A stretch of DNA of 25,551 nucleotides. Source: UBA6136 sp964344495. GTDB lineage: Bacteria; Pseudomonadota; Gammaproteobacteria; Methylococcales; Methylococcaceae. The stretch covers positions 1 to 25,551 of the forward strand of contig CAYFNI010000023.1 of NCBI GenBank assembly GCA_964344495.1, read 5' to 3'. Below the pieces are notes generated by a model. The model searched no databases and was not told where the DNA came from. It saw nothing but the letters and a program-made list of their open reading frames with translations. The position numbers were made by a program, and so were the translations under genes. Positions 15,311 to 23,708 of this stretch are shown here, piece by piece; positions within the stretch are counted from its first letter, which is position 1; every line of letters starts with the position of its first letter.

Positions 15311-15343
15311 AAAAAAAAGAGCCTCTGCTGACGTCAGAGGCTC
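15311..15343 (-). terminator. Rho-independent terminator of the SnoaL-like gene
   Basis: Perfect 9-bp arms (GAGCCTCTG at 15319-15327, complement at 15335-15343), 7-base loop, and eight A on the plus strand at 15311-15318, giving a T run on the minus strand. It lies about 50 bases past the stop of the minus-strand gene. Confidence 0.9.
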
Positions 15344-15392
15344 CCGGATCATCTTGCCGTGCATCGGTCCACCGTTCTATCGCATGTCGTGC

Positions 15393-15857
15393 TCAGGTAT
15401 TGCGATCATCACCCCAGCGCTGAACCGCCGCTTTCCAGCGCCCATCCGGCTGTTGCTTGAGGACGCTGTATACCCGTCCGCCATAGCGGTATCTCATGCT
15501 GTGCAAACCGCCATTGGGCAAAGTCTTGAGATCGGAAAATCGGACCGTTGCGACAATGGTACCGTCCTGTTGGCTACGGACATCCACCAGATCCATCGCA
15601 TAATCGCCTTGGCCGATCAACTTTTGCCAGAAATCGCGGATCTGCCCGCTGCCTTTGGCAACTGCCCCATTCGGTTGCAGTAAAAGGGCGTTGTCCGCAT
15701 AGAGCGAGAGAATGTCCTCCACCCTGCCCCCGGCAAAGGCGGCATTCCATTGGGCGGCGGCATTTTCAGCAATCTTTCGAGCACTCTCGCTGTTTTGTGC
15801 ATGGCATACATCCATGCTAGTGACTAATAACAGTAATAGTCCTAAGCTACGTTTCAT
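15393..15857 (-). CDS. Secreted SnoaL/NTF2-like (DUF4440-type) protein
   Basis: 154 residues from the second of two adjacent ATGs; AGGAGG is 6 bases before the ATG at 15857 and only 3 before that at 15860. An N-terminal signal peptide (hydrophobic LLLLLV core, cleavage likely after CHA) predicts a periplasmic protein. The mature part has the cone-shaped NTF2-like pattern: an N-terminal helix with AAAQWNAAFAGGRVEDILSL, then YADNALLLQPNG, a middle helix, and strands ending YSVLKQQPDGRWKAAVQRW. The family includes small hydrolases, isomerases and non-catalytic binders, so no reaction is assigned. Divergent from the LysR gene, which may regulate it. Confidence 0.8.
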   Translation of the reverse strand: MKRSLGLLLLLVTSMDVCHAQNSESARKIAENAAAQWNAAFAGGRVEDILSLYADNALLLQPNGAVAKGSGQIRDFWQKLIGQGDYAMDLVDVRSQQDGTIVATVRFSDLKTLPNGGLHSMRYRYGGRVYSVLKQQPDGRWKAAVQRWGDDRNT

Positions 15858-15912
15858 CATAAACCTCCTTAGGTGTCGACCTCGGTCTGAGGACGCTTAC
15901 ATGACACCATCG

Positions 15913-15966
15913 TTGGTTTACAATATCCAATAAGTTTTGCTGATTGTTTCGATAAAACACAACAAT
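15913..15966. promoter_or_regulatory. Divergent intergenic region with two dyads
   Basis: AT-rich gap between the SnoaL-like gene and the LysR gene. Two imperfect dyads: TTGG, 10 bases, CCAA (15913-15930), and ATTGTT, 12 bases, AACAAT (15943-15966). LysR-type regulators often bind dyads in such divergent gaps, so these are candidate operator sites; it is an inference from position and symmetry only. Confidence 0.3.
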
Positions 15967-15982
15967 AAGCCCGACGTTACCG

Positions 15983-16915
15983 ATGGACAAACTCACAAGC
16001 ATGCTGGTGTTCAGCAAGGTCGCCAAAGCCGGCAGTTTTGCCGCGGCCGCCAAGGAGCTGGGCCTTTCACGAGCCATGGCCACCAAACATGTCATGCAGC
16101 TTGAGAACGGTCTGGGCATCCGGTTGTTGAATCGAACCACCCGCAACCTCAACCTGACGGAAGTCGGGGCCGTGTATCTGGAGCGCTGCCGGCAGATTCT
16201 CGATGACATGGAAGAGATGGAACTGGCCGTGACCCGGCTGCAGACCGAACCCAGAGGTTTGCTCAAAGTCAGCGCCACGCCCTTCTTCGGGTCCTACCAT
16301 TTGGCGCCCGCCATTGGCGCCTACATGGAAGTCTATCCGGATGTGCATGTCGACCTGACCCTCCAGACCAGTAACGTCGACCTCATCGAAGAGGGGTTTG
16401 ACCTCGCCATCCAGCTCGACGAACTGCAGGATTCCAGCCTCATTGCCCGCTCGCTCGGCACGTCACAGCGTGTGGTATGTGGTTCCCCCGCCTACTTCAA
16501 GAAGTACGGGGTCCCGGCGTCCCCAGAGGATCTCCGCAACCACAACTGCCTGGTCAACCTGAGCTTGGCCCCGCGCGATCACTGGCAGTTCAACATCCCG
16601 GGCGGCGAAACCACGGTCGTCAGGGTCAGCGGGACCATGCAGGCCAATGTCGCCGATGCCTTGCGCATCGCTGCCCTGAGCGGCCTGGGTCTGGTGATTC
16701 TGCCCACGTACATGGTGGGCCAGGACATTCGCAAGAACCGCCTGCAGGCTGTTCTGACCGAATACGTACCGGCCCCGCTGGAAATACACGCCGTCTACCC
16801 GCACCGCAAGCATCTATCGGCCAAGGTCAGAACCTTCGTCGACTTTCTCCATGAACGCTTCCATCCCAAACCCTATTGGGAGGAGTGGGCGCAAGATCAG
16901 TTGCAGCAGGCTTGA
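15983..16915 (+). CDS. LysR-type transcriptional regulator
   Basis: 310 residues. N-terminal winged helix-turn-helix (about 1-60) with the usual FSKVAKAGSFAAAAKELGLS and VMQLENGLGIRLLNRTTR segments, a linker helix, and a LysR substrate-binding domain (about 90-298). Of the subfamily often linked to efflux, quinone or aldehyde responses, but the ligand cannot be predicted. It faces the SnoaL-like gene divergently and is followed on its own strand by three closely spaced genes, either of which could be its target. Confidence 0.93.
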   Translation: MDKLTSMLVFSKVAKAGSFAAAAKELGLSRAMATKHVMQLENGLGIRLLNRTTRNLNLTEVGAVYLERCRQILDDMEEMELAVTRLQTEPRGLLKVSATPFFGSYHLAPAIGAYMEVYPDVHVDLTLQTSNVDLIEEGFDLAIQLDELQDSSLIARSLGTSQRVVCGSPAYFKKYGVPASPEDLRNHNCLVNLSLAPRDHWQFNIPGGETTVVRVSGTMQANVADALRIAALSGLGLVILPTYMVGQDIRKNRLQAVLTEYVPAPLEIHAVYPHRKHLSAKVRTFVDFLHERFHPKPYWEEWAQDQLQQA

Positions 16916-16934
16916 TGCCATTCAGAGGTCATCC

Positions 16935-17126
16935 ATGAACGATAAAGAATCCGATGATGTGTTGTTTGCGCTCAAGGAAATTCTGATTCTCTTCGCCCTC
17001 CTGACCGGTGTCGGCGCCTTGGTCGCCGGGCGTTACTTGGGTGCCGGCATCATTCTCAGCATCGCAGCCGTACTCTATTTCGAGGGTCCCATCAGCCGCT
17101 GGCGCAAGAAATACCTAGGTTGGTGA
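16935..17126 (+). CDS. 63-residue two-span membrane protein
   Basis: Starts at the ATG at 16935 with GAGG 7 bases upstream; the open frame extends back inside the LysR gene, but that part is antiphase overlap. Acidic N-terminus, then two hydrophobic helices (about 12-34 and 36-49) separated by a GRYLGAG turn, and a basic C-terminal tail (RWRKKYLGW), placing both ends in the cytoplasm. It ends one base before the CYTH gene, so translation may be coupled. Family not recognised. Confidence 0.7.
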   Translation: MNDKESDDVLFALKEILILFALLTGVGALVAGRYLGAGIILSIAAVLYFEGPISRWRKKYLGW

Positions 17127-17127
17127 C

Positions 17128-17604
17128 ATGGCCTATCTTGAAATTGAACGTAAATTTCTGCTCGTCTCGGATGAATGGCGTGCGGCGGTCCGTCAATCAC
17201 AGTCCATGCGCCAGGGTTACCTCAACAATGAACAGCATTGTTCGGTGCGCGTCCGTATTGCCGGGGACCAGGCATGGCTTAACCTGAAGGGCGTTACCAT
17301 CGGTGCTCAGCGACTGGAGTTCGATTACCCGATTCCGGTCGCCGATGCTCACCACATGCTCGACACACTGACCTGCAAGCCCGTCATCGAAAAAACCCGC
17401 CACTGGGTCGATGTCGGGGACCACACCTGGGAGATTGACGTCTTTGAAGGCGACAATCTGGGCTTGATCGTGGCCGAAATCGAACTGGACGATCCGGAGG
17501 AAGCCTTTGCCAAGCCCGACTGGCTGGGGCAGGAAGTGACCGACGATCCGCGCTACTACAACACCTGCCTCTCTTCACACCCGTTCAGCCATTGGCAGGA
17601 CTGA
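17128..17604 (+). CDS. CYTH domain protein (triphosphate tunnel metalloenzyme)
   Basis: 158 residues, one CYTH domain. The signature EIERK (E5, E7, K9) is at the N-terminus. Alternating charged strands follow: VRVRIAGDQAWLNLKG, RLEFDYPIP, KTRHWV, WEIDVFEGDNLGLIVAEIEL and DDPRYYN, which supply the tunnel Arg, Lys and acidic residues. Bacterial single-domain members usually hydrolyse inorganic triphosphate; adenylate cyclase or thiamine-triphosphatase activity are family alternatives. No CHAD domain is attached. Sits in a tight cluster with two membrane protein genes. Confidence 0.9.
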   Translation: MAYLEIERKFLLVSDEWRAAVRQSQSMRQGYLNNEQHCSVRVRIAGDQAWLNLKGVTIGAQRLEFDYPIPVADAHHMLDTLTCKPVIEKTRHWVDVGDHTWEIDVFEGDNLGLIVAEIELDDPEEAFAKPDWLGQEVTDDPRYYNTCLSSHPFSHWQD

Positions 17605-17611
17605 GCGCGGG

Positions 17612-18196
17612 ATGCGCATGAGCAAAACCCAGTTCCTGTGGCTCGCAACGCTGTTCGAAGGCGGCTTGGGCGGACTCGCATTCCTGCTGGGCGCCCTGTT
17701 CGGGATCGACCCGCTTGAACATTTTCGGCCGGAGGCCGAGAGCCTGCCCGATTCCCTGCTGGCGACCCTGGTGCTGTATGGCATGTTCGCGCTGGCCTAC
17801 CGCTTCCAGTTCACCCATCCGATCCGGCAATTCCTCATCGACAAAATGGGCAGCCTGCTGGCGGGATGCAGCCTCATCGAACTGACCTACCTCGGCTGTC
17901 TCGCCGGCGTCACCGAAGAACTGCTGTTTCGCGGCTTTCTGCAGCCCTGGCTGGAAATCCAGTGGGGCTGGCTCGGCGGCTGGATCTTCAGCAACCTGAT
18001 CTTTGCCCTGCTCCATTGGATCACCCCGCTCTACGCCTTGTTGGCTGGACTTTGCGGGCTGTATCTCGGATTGGTGCTGGATCTCGGTGCCGAGCGGAAC
18101 CTCTTCAATCCGATGCTGGTGCACGCACTGTACGATGTGCTGGCCTTTATCGCGATCGTCCGTGCCTGGCGATCGGCAGAACTCGGCAAATCCTGA
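17612..18196 (+). CDS. CPBP-family intramembrane metalloprotease (CAAX protease-like)
   Basis: 194 residues with about five or six hydrophobic spans. Predicted active-site motifs are all there: EELLFRG (E102, E103, R107), FALLH (F131, H135) and HALYD (H171). The family cleaves within or next to membranes; substrates in Proteobacteria are mostly unknown. Starts 7 bases after the CYTH gene; a second ATG two codons in is possible. Ends 25 bases before the convergent pta stop. Confidence 0.88.
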   Translation: MRMSKTQFLWLATLFEGGLGGLAFLLGALFGIDPLEHFRPEAESLPDSLLATLVLYGMFALAYRFQFTHPIRQFLIDKMGSLLAGCSLIELTYLGCLAGVTEELLFRGFLQPWLEIQWGWLGGWIFSNLIFALLHWITPLYALLAGLCGLYLGLVLDLGAERNLFNPMLVHALYDVLAFIAIVRAWRSAELGKS

Positions 18197-18221
18197 CGCA
18201 ACGCCAAGGCTAGCCTGACGT

Positions 18222-20318
18222 CTAGCTCTGCGCCTGCAGGGCCGTGATGACCACGGTATTGATGATGTCCTCCACCGAACAACCGCGACTCAGGTCATTC
18301 ACCGGCTTTCTGAGACCCTGCAGGATGGGCCCGATGGCAATGGCACCGGACTCACGCTGAACCGCCTTGTAGGTGTTGTTGCCTGTATTCAAGTCCGGAA
18401 ACACGAATACAGTGGCGTGACCGGCCACCGCCGATCCGGGCATCTTGAGCGCCGCCACCTCCTCGTCGACCGCTGCGTCATACTGGATCGGCCCCTCCAG
18501 CGCCAGATCGGGGCGGCGCGCACGGGCCAGGCTGACCGCGGACCGCACCTTGTCGACCTCCTCTCCGGCCCCGGATTCGCCGGTCGAATAGGACAGCAAA
18601 GCCACGCGCGGCTCCACCCCGAAATGCCGCGCCGTATCCGCAGAACTGATGGCAATTTCGGCCAGTTCCTCGGCTGTTGGGTCAGGATTGACGGCACAGT
18701 CGCCATACACCACAACCGTATCATTCAGGCACATGAAAAAGACCGACGAAACCACCGAACACCCCGGCTGGGTCTTGATGAATTGCAGCGCGGGACGAAT
18801 CGTGTGCTGCGTGGTATGGATAGCCCCGGAGACCATGCCATCGGCGTGGCCCAGATACACCATCATGGTGCCGTAATACGCGCCATCCATGAGACAGTCC
18901 TGGGCCGTATCCAGCGTCATGCCCTTGTGGCGGCGCAATTCGTAATAGGTCGTGGCATACGTCTGCAACAAAGGACTGGTGGCCGGATCAATGATCTGCA
19001 CCTGCGAGAGATCGAGTGCGATGGCCTGCTCCCGCAGGACGCGCTCGATATCCTCCTTGCGGCCCAGCAAGGTGATGCTGACCACCCGTCGATCGAGCAA
19101 ATAGGCGGCCGCTTTCAGCACCCGCCCATCGCTGGCCTCCGGCAAAACGATATGACGGCGGTCCGACCGGGCCCGTTGCATCAAATTGTAGGTAAACATC
19201 CTCGGCGTCATGCCGCTCGGTTCGATCTGGCTGAACTGGCGAACAATCCCGGCACAGTCGGCATGGCGTTCAAACAGGGACAAGGCGCGCTCGATCTTGT
19301 CCCTGTCTTCGGCGCGGATACCGACATGAACATGCTTGAGGCGCGCTGCCACGGTGTAGGTATCCTCGGTCACGGCCAGCACTGGCATGGCGTCACGCAG
19401 CCCATCGACCAACTGCATCACCGCCGGATCCGGACGCATGCCCGTGGTCAGGAGCAAGCCGACCAGGCGCGGATAATGAACCGAGCGATCCGCTTCCAAG
19501 AGCCCAAGCAGCACGTCCACCCGGTCACCCGGGGTTACGATCAGTTGATCGGGCTGCAACCTGGGCAACAGATTTTGCAGATGCATCGCTGCCACCAGAT
19601 AACAGCAGACACGGCTGTCATCCTGCCGCTCTTGCCCGAACAACCATTCAGCACCCAGATGCTCGGCAACTTCCCGCAGGCTGGGGGCAACCAGCACCGG
19701 ATCATAGGGGAACGCTCCCACCAGCTTGCCGCTGCGACCGAAGCGGTGCTCAAGCGCTTCCGCCAGCTGAAAGACGTTGTCCTCGCTGGCCTTGTTGAGC
19801 GCCACGCCGATGACATGGCAATTTTTCTCCTCATAGGCATCGACCGAGAGTTGCATGGCCTCCAGCGACTCCGGAATCCCGCGCCCATGGGCATTGCCGA
19901 CCACGAGTACCGGGGCCGAGAGGTTCCGGGCCAACAGCGCATTCAGGTCAATCTCGAGCGCAGACACCTGGCCCAGAAAATCAGAACCTTCAATCAGCAC
20001 GAAATCATTCTGGGCTTCCAGCACCTTGAAGCGCTCAATGACCCGTTCCAGTACTTGCGCCTCCTGTCCCTTGCTGAACAGCTCTTGGATTTCGCTCAGC
20101 GTCCAGGCATAGGAGGCTTCATACGATTGAGGCAGCCCGAAGTGCCGGCGGATCAACTCGATATCCTCATCGCAGCCACCCACCTCGGACGCCTGGATGA
20201 CCGGCCGAAAGAATCCGACCCGCGCCGTTTGGCGCAAAGCCAGTTCGATCAGGCCAAGGGCAAACAGAATCTTGCCGCTACCGGCAGCAACGGTACTGAT
20301 GTAAACGCAACGCGCCAT
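18222..20318 (-). CDS. pta: Phosphate acetyltransferase, long form
   Basis: 698 residues. N-terminal P-loop-like domain (about 1-200, with VYISTVAAGSGK at the start), a DRTGG domain (about 215-330), and the C-terminal PTA/PTB catalytic domain (about 370-695) with RIVLPEASDGRVLKAA-like start, GMVSGAIHTT and RPVNDLSRG-like end. It interconverts acetyl-CoA and acetyl phosphate. ackA lies just upstream on the same strand, 37 bases away, so the pair is an ackA-pta operon. In methanotrophs this route can release acetate and ATP under oxygen limitation. No strong ribosome site before the ATG. Confidence 0.96.
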   Translation of the reverse strand: MARCVYISTVAAGSGKILFALGLIELALRQTARVGFFRPVIQASEVGGCDEDIELIRRHFGLPQSYEASYAWTLSEIQELFSKGQEAQVLERVIERFKVLEAQNDFVLIEGSDFLGQVSALEIDLNALLARNLSAPVLVVGNAHGRGIPESLEAMQLSVDAYEEKNCHVIGVALNKASEDNVFQLAEALEHRFGRSGKLVGAFPYDPVLVAPSLREVAEHLGAEWLFGQERQDDSRVCCYLVAAMHLQNLLPRLQPDQLIVTPGDRVDVLLGLLEADRSVHYPRLVGLLLTTGMRPDPAVMQLVDGLRDAMPVLAVTEDTYTVAARLKHVHVGIRAEDRDKIERALSLFERHADCAGIVRQFSQIEPSGMTPRMFTYNLMQRARSDRRHIVLPEASDGRVLKAAAYLLDRRVVSITLLGRKEDIERVLREQAIALDLSQVQIIDPATSPLLQTYATTYYELRRHKGMTLDTAQDCLMDGAYYGTMMVYLGHADGMVSGAIHTTQHTIRPALQFIKTQPGCSVVSSVFFMCLNDTVVVYGDCAVNPDPTAEELAEIAISSADTARHFGVEPRVALLSYSTGESGAGEEVDKVRSAVSLARARRPDLALEGPIQYDAAVDEEVAALKMPGSAVAGHATVFVFPDLNTGNNTYKAVQRESGAIAIGPILQGLRKPVNDLSRGCSVEDIINTVVITALQAQS

Positions 20319-20355
20319 GATTGATCGTAACGAGCGGTATCACGAATGACGGACC

Positions 20356-21516
20356 TCAGGCCGTCGACGGAGCCAACACCTCGAGGGTCTGGCGGGCAAT
20401 TTCGACTTCTTCGTCGGCCGGGACAATCAGGATCTTGACCCCGGCGGTCATGCGCTGGATCTCTCGCACCCCCGAACCCGGCATCAGATTTCTCTGCTCA
20501 TCGAGCTCAAGACCCAGATGGCCCAGACCAGCACAGGCCGCTGCCCGAATCGGCGCGGCATATTCACCGATGCCACCGGTGAAAACCAATGCATGCAGTT
20601 CAGGCAATTGGGCACGATACGCGCCGATGTAGTGCCGAAGCCGGTGTATGTACATTTCGATCGCCAGACGAGCGTCTGTCGACTTCGCCGCACGGGCCAG
20701 AATGTCGCGCATATCATTGGTGCCGGCGATACCCTTGAGCCCGCTGCCACGGTTCAGCCAGTCAGACACCTGATCGGCAGGCTCGCCCTGTTCCTGCAAC
20801 CAGAACAGCAGGACCCCGGGATCCAGATCACCGCAACGCGACCCCATCATCAGTCCAGCCAGCGGCGTCATGCCCATGGAGGTATCAATGCTTTGCCCGC
20901 CACGAATGGCGCAGGCACTGGCGCCATTGCCGAGATGCAGTACCAGCAGATTCAGGCGCTGCCGGGGACAGGCCAGATAGGCGGCCACCCGGCGGGTCAC
21001 AGAGGCGAAGGACGTGCCATGAAACCCATAGCGACGCACGCCGTGATCTCGATAAGCGGCTTCCGGAATCGCATAGCGAAACGCCGACGCCGGCAGGGTC
21101 TGATGGAACGCCGTGTCGAACACCGCCACTTGCGCCACTTCAGGCCAGAGCGCCTGACAGGCTTCAATGCCCTGCAGATTGGCCGGATTGTGCAAGGGCG
21201 CGAGCGGGATGGCCGCGCGGATCGACTCTACCACCGCATCCGTCACCTGCACGGCCGCGGCAAACGATTCCCCTCCGTGCACCACCCGGTGCCCGATAGC
21301 CTTCAACTCGCCCGCCTGCCAATGGCCTTGAAGCGTGAGTGCATCCACCGCCTGCCGTAGCGCCGCCTGATGGTTTTCGACCGGGGCGTCGGGCTCGCCG
21401 ACCCGCTCGACACGCCCTTCCGCAGTCGGGATCAACTCCGCGTCGGGCCTGCATTCAAACAGGCTGAATTTCAGCGAAGAGCTGCCGGCGTTCAGCACCA
21501 GAATCTTGTCGGGCAT
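20356..21516 (-). CDS. ackA: Acetate kinase
   Basis: 386 residues, near the usual 395-400. Motifs: LVLNAGSSSLKFS at the N-terminus, VFDTAFHQTLP, RRYGFHGTSF, HLGNGASACAI and GLMMGSRCGDLDPG; FTGGIGEYA near the C-terminus holds the adenine-side site. It makes ATP and acetate from acetyl phosphate (reversible). First gene of the ackA-pta operon and divergent from uppP; the 221-base gap between their starts (21517-21737) holds no gene that I can see, only the two presumed promoters. Confidence 0.97.
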   Translation of the reverse strand: MPDKILVLNAGSSSLKFSLFECRPDAELIPTAEGRVERVGEPDAPVENHQAALRQAVDALTLQGHWQAGELKAIGHRVVHGGESFAAAVQVTDAVVESIRAAIPLAPLHNPANLQGIEACQALWPEVAQVAVFDTAFHQTLPASAFRYAIPEAAYRDHGVRRYGFHGTSFASVTRRVAAYLACPRQRLNLLVLHLGNGASACAIRGGQSIDTSMGMTPLAGLMMGSRCGDLDPGVLLFWLQEQGEPADQVSDWLNRGSGLKGIAGTNDMRDILARAAKSTDARLAIEMYIHRLRHYIGAYRAQLPELHALVFTGGIGEYAAPIRAAACAGLGHLGLELDEQRNLMPGSGVREIQRMTAGVKILIVPADEEVEIARQTLEVLAPSTA

Positions 21517-21737
21517 GCATGTCAGGTCTGGAATCGATAAATCGGCAGACTACCACCGGCACGCACGGATGACCAACGCAGTCGATGGCCGACATCGGCT
21601 ACCGCCCCGTGACTGCCTCCGAGTCTGGCACAATAAACCCGCTCCGTGATGGGCCTCAGGACAGACCGCAGCTATTCAGCGCCCTGCCCGAGCCCAACCA
21701 CTGGCAGCCCACGATTCACACTCTGGTTACGGACCAC

Positions 21738-22562
21738 ATGGACATTGTTCTTTTGCTCAAGGCTTTCATCCTCGGCGTCGTTGAAGGATTGACCGAATTT
21801 CTGCCGGTATCGAGTACCGGACACTTGATCCTTACCGGCGATCTGCTCGATTTCAATAACGAACGCGGCAAGCTGTTCGAAATCGTCATCCAGTCGGGCG
21901 CCATTCTTGCCGTCTGCTGGGAATACCGGAAGCGCCTCTGGCGGGTGGTCATGGGTTTACCGCATGAACGCGCCGCACGCCAATTCGTGCTCAACCTGAT
22001 GGTGGCTTTTCTGCCCCTGGCGGTGCTTGGGTTGCTATTCGGCAAAGCCATCAAGGCGCATCTGTTCCAGCCCCTGCCGGTAGCCATGGCGTTCATTGCC
22101 GGCGCATTCGTCATTCTCTGGGCGGAAAAGCGGCCACACACGATCCGCGTCGATTCGGTCGATCGGATGAGCCTCGGCGACGCATTCAAACTGGGTCTGG
22201 CTCAGGCATTTGCGCTGATTCCAGGCACCTCCCGTTCCGGTGCCACCATCATCGGTGGACTGCTGTTCGGACTTTCGCGCAAGGCAGCCACCGAATTTTC
22301 CTTTTTTCTGGCGATACCGACACTGGTGGTGGCCACGCTCTATCAGTTGTACAAAGAACGCGCCCTGTTGAGCATGGACGATCTCGGCATGTGGACCGTG
22401 GGTTTTTTCTCCGCCTTTGCCTCGGCTTTCATCTGCGTACGCTGGCTGCTGCGTTACATCGCCAGCCATGATTTCACGCTCTTTGCCTGGTATCGCATCG
22501 TCTTCGGGGGCATTATTCTGGCCACCTGGCAACTGGGTCTGGTCGACTGGACACCGGGCTGA
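21738..22562 (+). CDS. uppP: Undecaprenyl-diphosphatase
   Basis: 274 residues from the ATG at 21738. The frame is open 153 bases further upstream, but the family N-terminus (MDIVLLLKAFILGVVEGLTE) begins here. Active-site motifs: EGLTEFLPVSSTGH (E16, E20, H29) and PGTSRSGAT (R166). An integral membrane phosphatase that recycles C55-PP to the lipid carrier used for peptidoglycan and surface glycans. Followed after 6 bases by a class V aminotransferase, probably in one transcript. Confidence 0.95.
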   Translation: MDIVLLLKAFILGVVEGLTEFLPVSSTGHLILTGDLLDFNNERGKLFEIVIQSGAILAVCWEYRKRLWRVVMGLPHERAARQFVLNLMVAFLPLAVLGLLFGKAIKAHLFQPLPVAMAFIAGAFVILWAEKRPHTIRVDSVDRMSLGDAFKLGLAQAFALIPGTSRSGATIIGGLLFGLSRKAATEFSFFLAIPTLVVATLYQLYKERALLSMDDLGMWTVGFFSAFASAFICVRWLLRYIASHDFTLFAWYRIVFGGIILATWQLGLVDWTPG

Positions 22563-22568
22563 GTGCTC

Positions 22569-23699
22569 ATGCACCCGGAATTCCCGCTCGCGCCCGAGAT
22601 CATCTATCTGAATCATGCGGCGGTCTCCCCATGGCCGCTGCGGACATGCGCCGCCGTCCAGCAGTTTGCGAATGAAAACAGCCGCTTGGGCGCGACACAC
22701 TATCCCCGCTGGATGGCGCGTGAGCAGACCTTGCGGCAGCAACTGCAGACTCTGCTCAACGCACCTTCAGCGGATCACATCGCGCTGGTCAAAAACACGT
22801 CCGAGGCCATTTCGTTCGTCGCGACCGGGCTTGACTGGCACGCCGGCGACAATATCGTCACCAGTGCCGAAGAGTTCCCCTCCAACCGGCTGCCATGGGA
22901 AGCACTTCAGGAGCGGGGCGTCGTTTTGCGGGAAGCGGATCTCATGGCGGCCGCATCCCCGGAGCAGGCGCTGTTTGATCAGGTCGATCAGCGTACGCGC
23001 CTGATCGCTATCAGTTCTGTCCAGTATGCTTCCGGCCTGCGCATGGATTTGGGACGCATCGGCCACTTCTGCCGCGGTCACGGGATTCTGTTTCTGGTGG
23101 ATGCCATTCAGAGCCTCGGGGCATTGTCTCTGGATGTTCAGGCCTGTCAGGCCGATTTCGTCATGGCGGACGGCCATAAATGGCTGCTGGCACCGGAGGG
23201 GCTGGGGGTGTTCTATCTATCGAGCACAGGCCTTCAGCGACTGAAGCCGACCGAGTATGGCTGGCACATGACGACCCGGCCGGGTGACTACGACAACCGA
23301 CAGTGGGAGGTGTCACGGAGTGCCCGACGCTTTGAGTGCGGGAGCCCGAACATGCTGGGCATCCATGCGTTATCTGCAAGCCTCTCCCTGGTGCTCGACA
23401 CGGGTCCTGACGTCATCGAGCAGGCGATTCTTGCGCGGACCGCGCGGATCATCGAGTGCATTCAGGCGTCGGATACCCTGGAGTGCCTGTCTTTGCGCGA
23501 ACCTGAGCGCCGCTCGGGCATCACCGTATTTCGACATCGACGGGTGGCCAACGAAGCGCTTTGGCGATATCTGAAGTCGAACGGTGTCGTGTGTGCCCAG
23601 CGCGGAGGAGGCATACGCTATGCGCCGCATTTCTATACGCCGATGGAACATCTGCAACACGCCGTCACGCTGGCGGCCAACGCGCCACTGACCAGCTAA
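22569..23699 (+). CDS. Class V PLP-dependent aminotransferase (cysteine desulfurase-like fold)
   Basis: 376 residues from the ATG at 22569 (a GTG at 22563 would add two). Class V signature: NHAAVSPWP near the start, KNTSEAISFVATG (about 75-87), FLVDAIQSLGAL with the cofactor Asp (D178), and MADGHKWLLAPEGLG with the Schiff-base lysine K204. No Cys-containing active loop typical of IscS is evident, so desulfurase activity is doubtful and the substrate is unknown. Its stop is 9 bases from the stop of convergent tatD. Confidence 0.88.
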   Translation: MHPEFPLAPEIIYLNHAAVSPWPLRTCAAVQQFANENSRLGATHYPRWMAREQTLRQQLQTLLNAPSADHIALVKNTSEAISFVATGLDWHAGDNIVTSAEEFPSNRLPWEALQERGVVLREADLMAAASPEQALFDQVDQRTRLIAISSVQYASGLRMDLGRIGHFCRGHGILFLVDAIQSLGALSLDVQACQADFVMADGHKWLLAPEGLGVFYLSSTGLQRLKPTEYGWHMTTRPGDYDNRQWEVSRSARRFECGSPNMLGIHALSASLSLVLDTGPDVIEQAILARTARIIECIQASDTLECLSLREPERRSGITVFRHRRVANEALWRYLKSNGVVCAQRGGGIRYAPHFYTPMEHLQHAVTLAANAPLTS

Positions 23700-23708
23700 C
23701 CCAGTGAT

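Noticed and set aside
18417..20324. A 635-codon open frame on the plus strand opposite pta
   Set aside because: It is antisense to a clear pta over its whole length; the translation has the His/Arg/Gln-rich look of a GC-rich shadow frame and no domain.
21585..21737. A longer uppP start at 21585
   Set aside because: The extra 51 residues are hydrophilic and unlike any UppP; the family N-terminus begins at 21738.
21517..21737. Possible tRNA or riboswitch in the ackA-uppP gap
   Set aside because: No cloverleaf, no CCA-adjacent acceptor stem and no known riboswitch core could be drawn.
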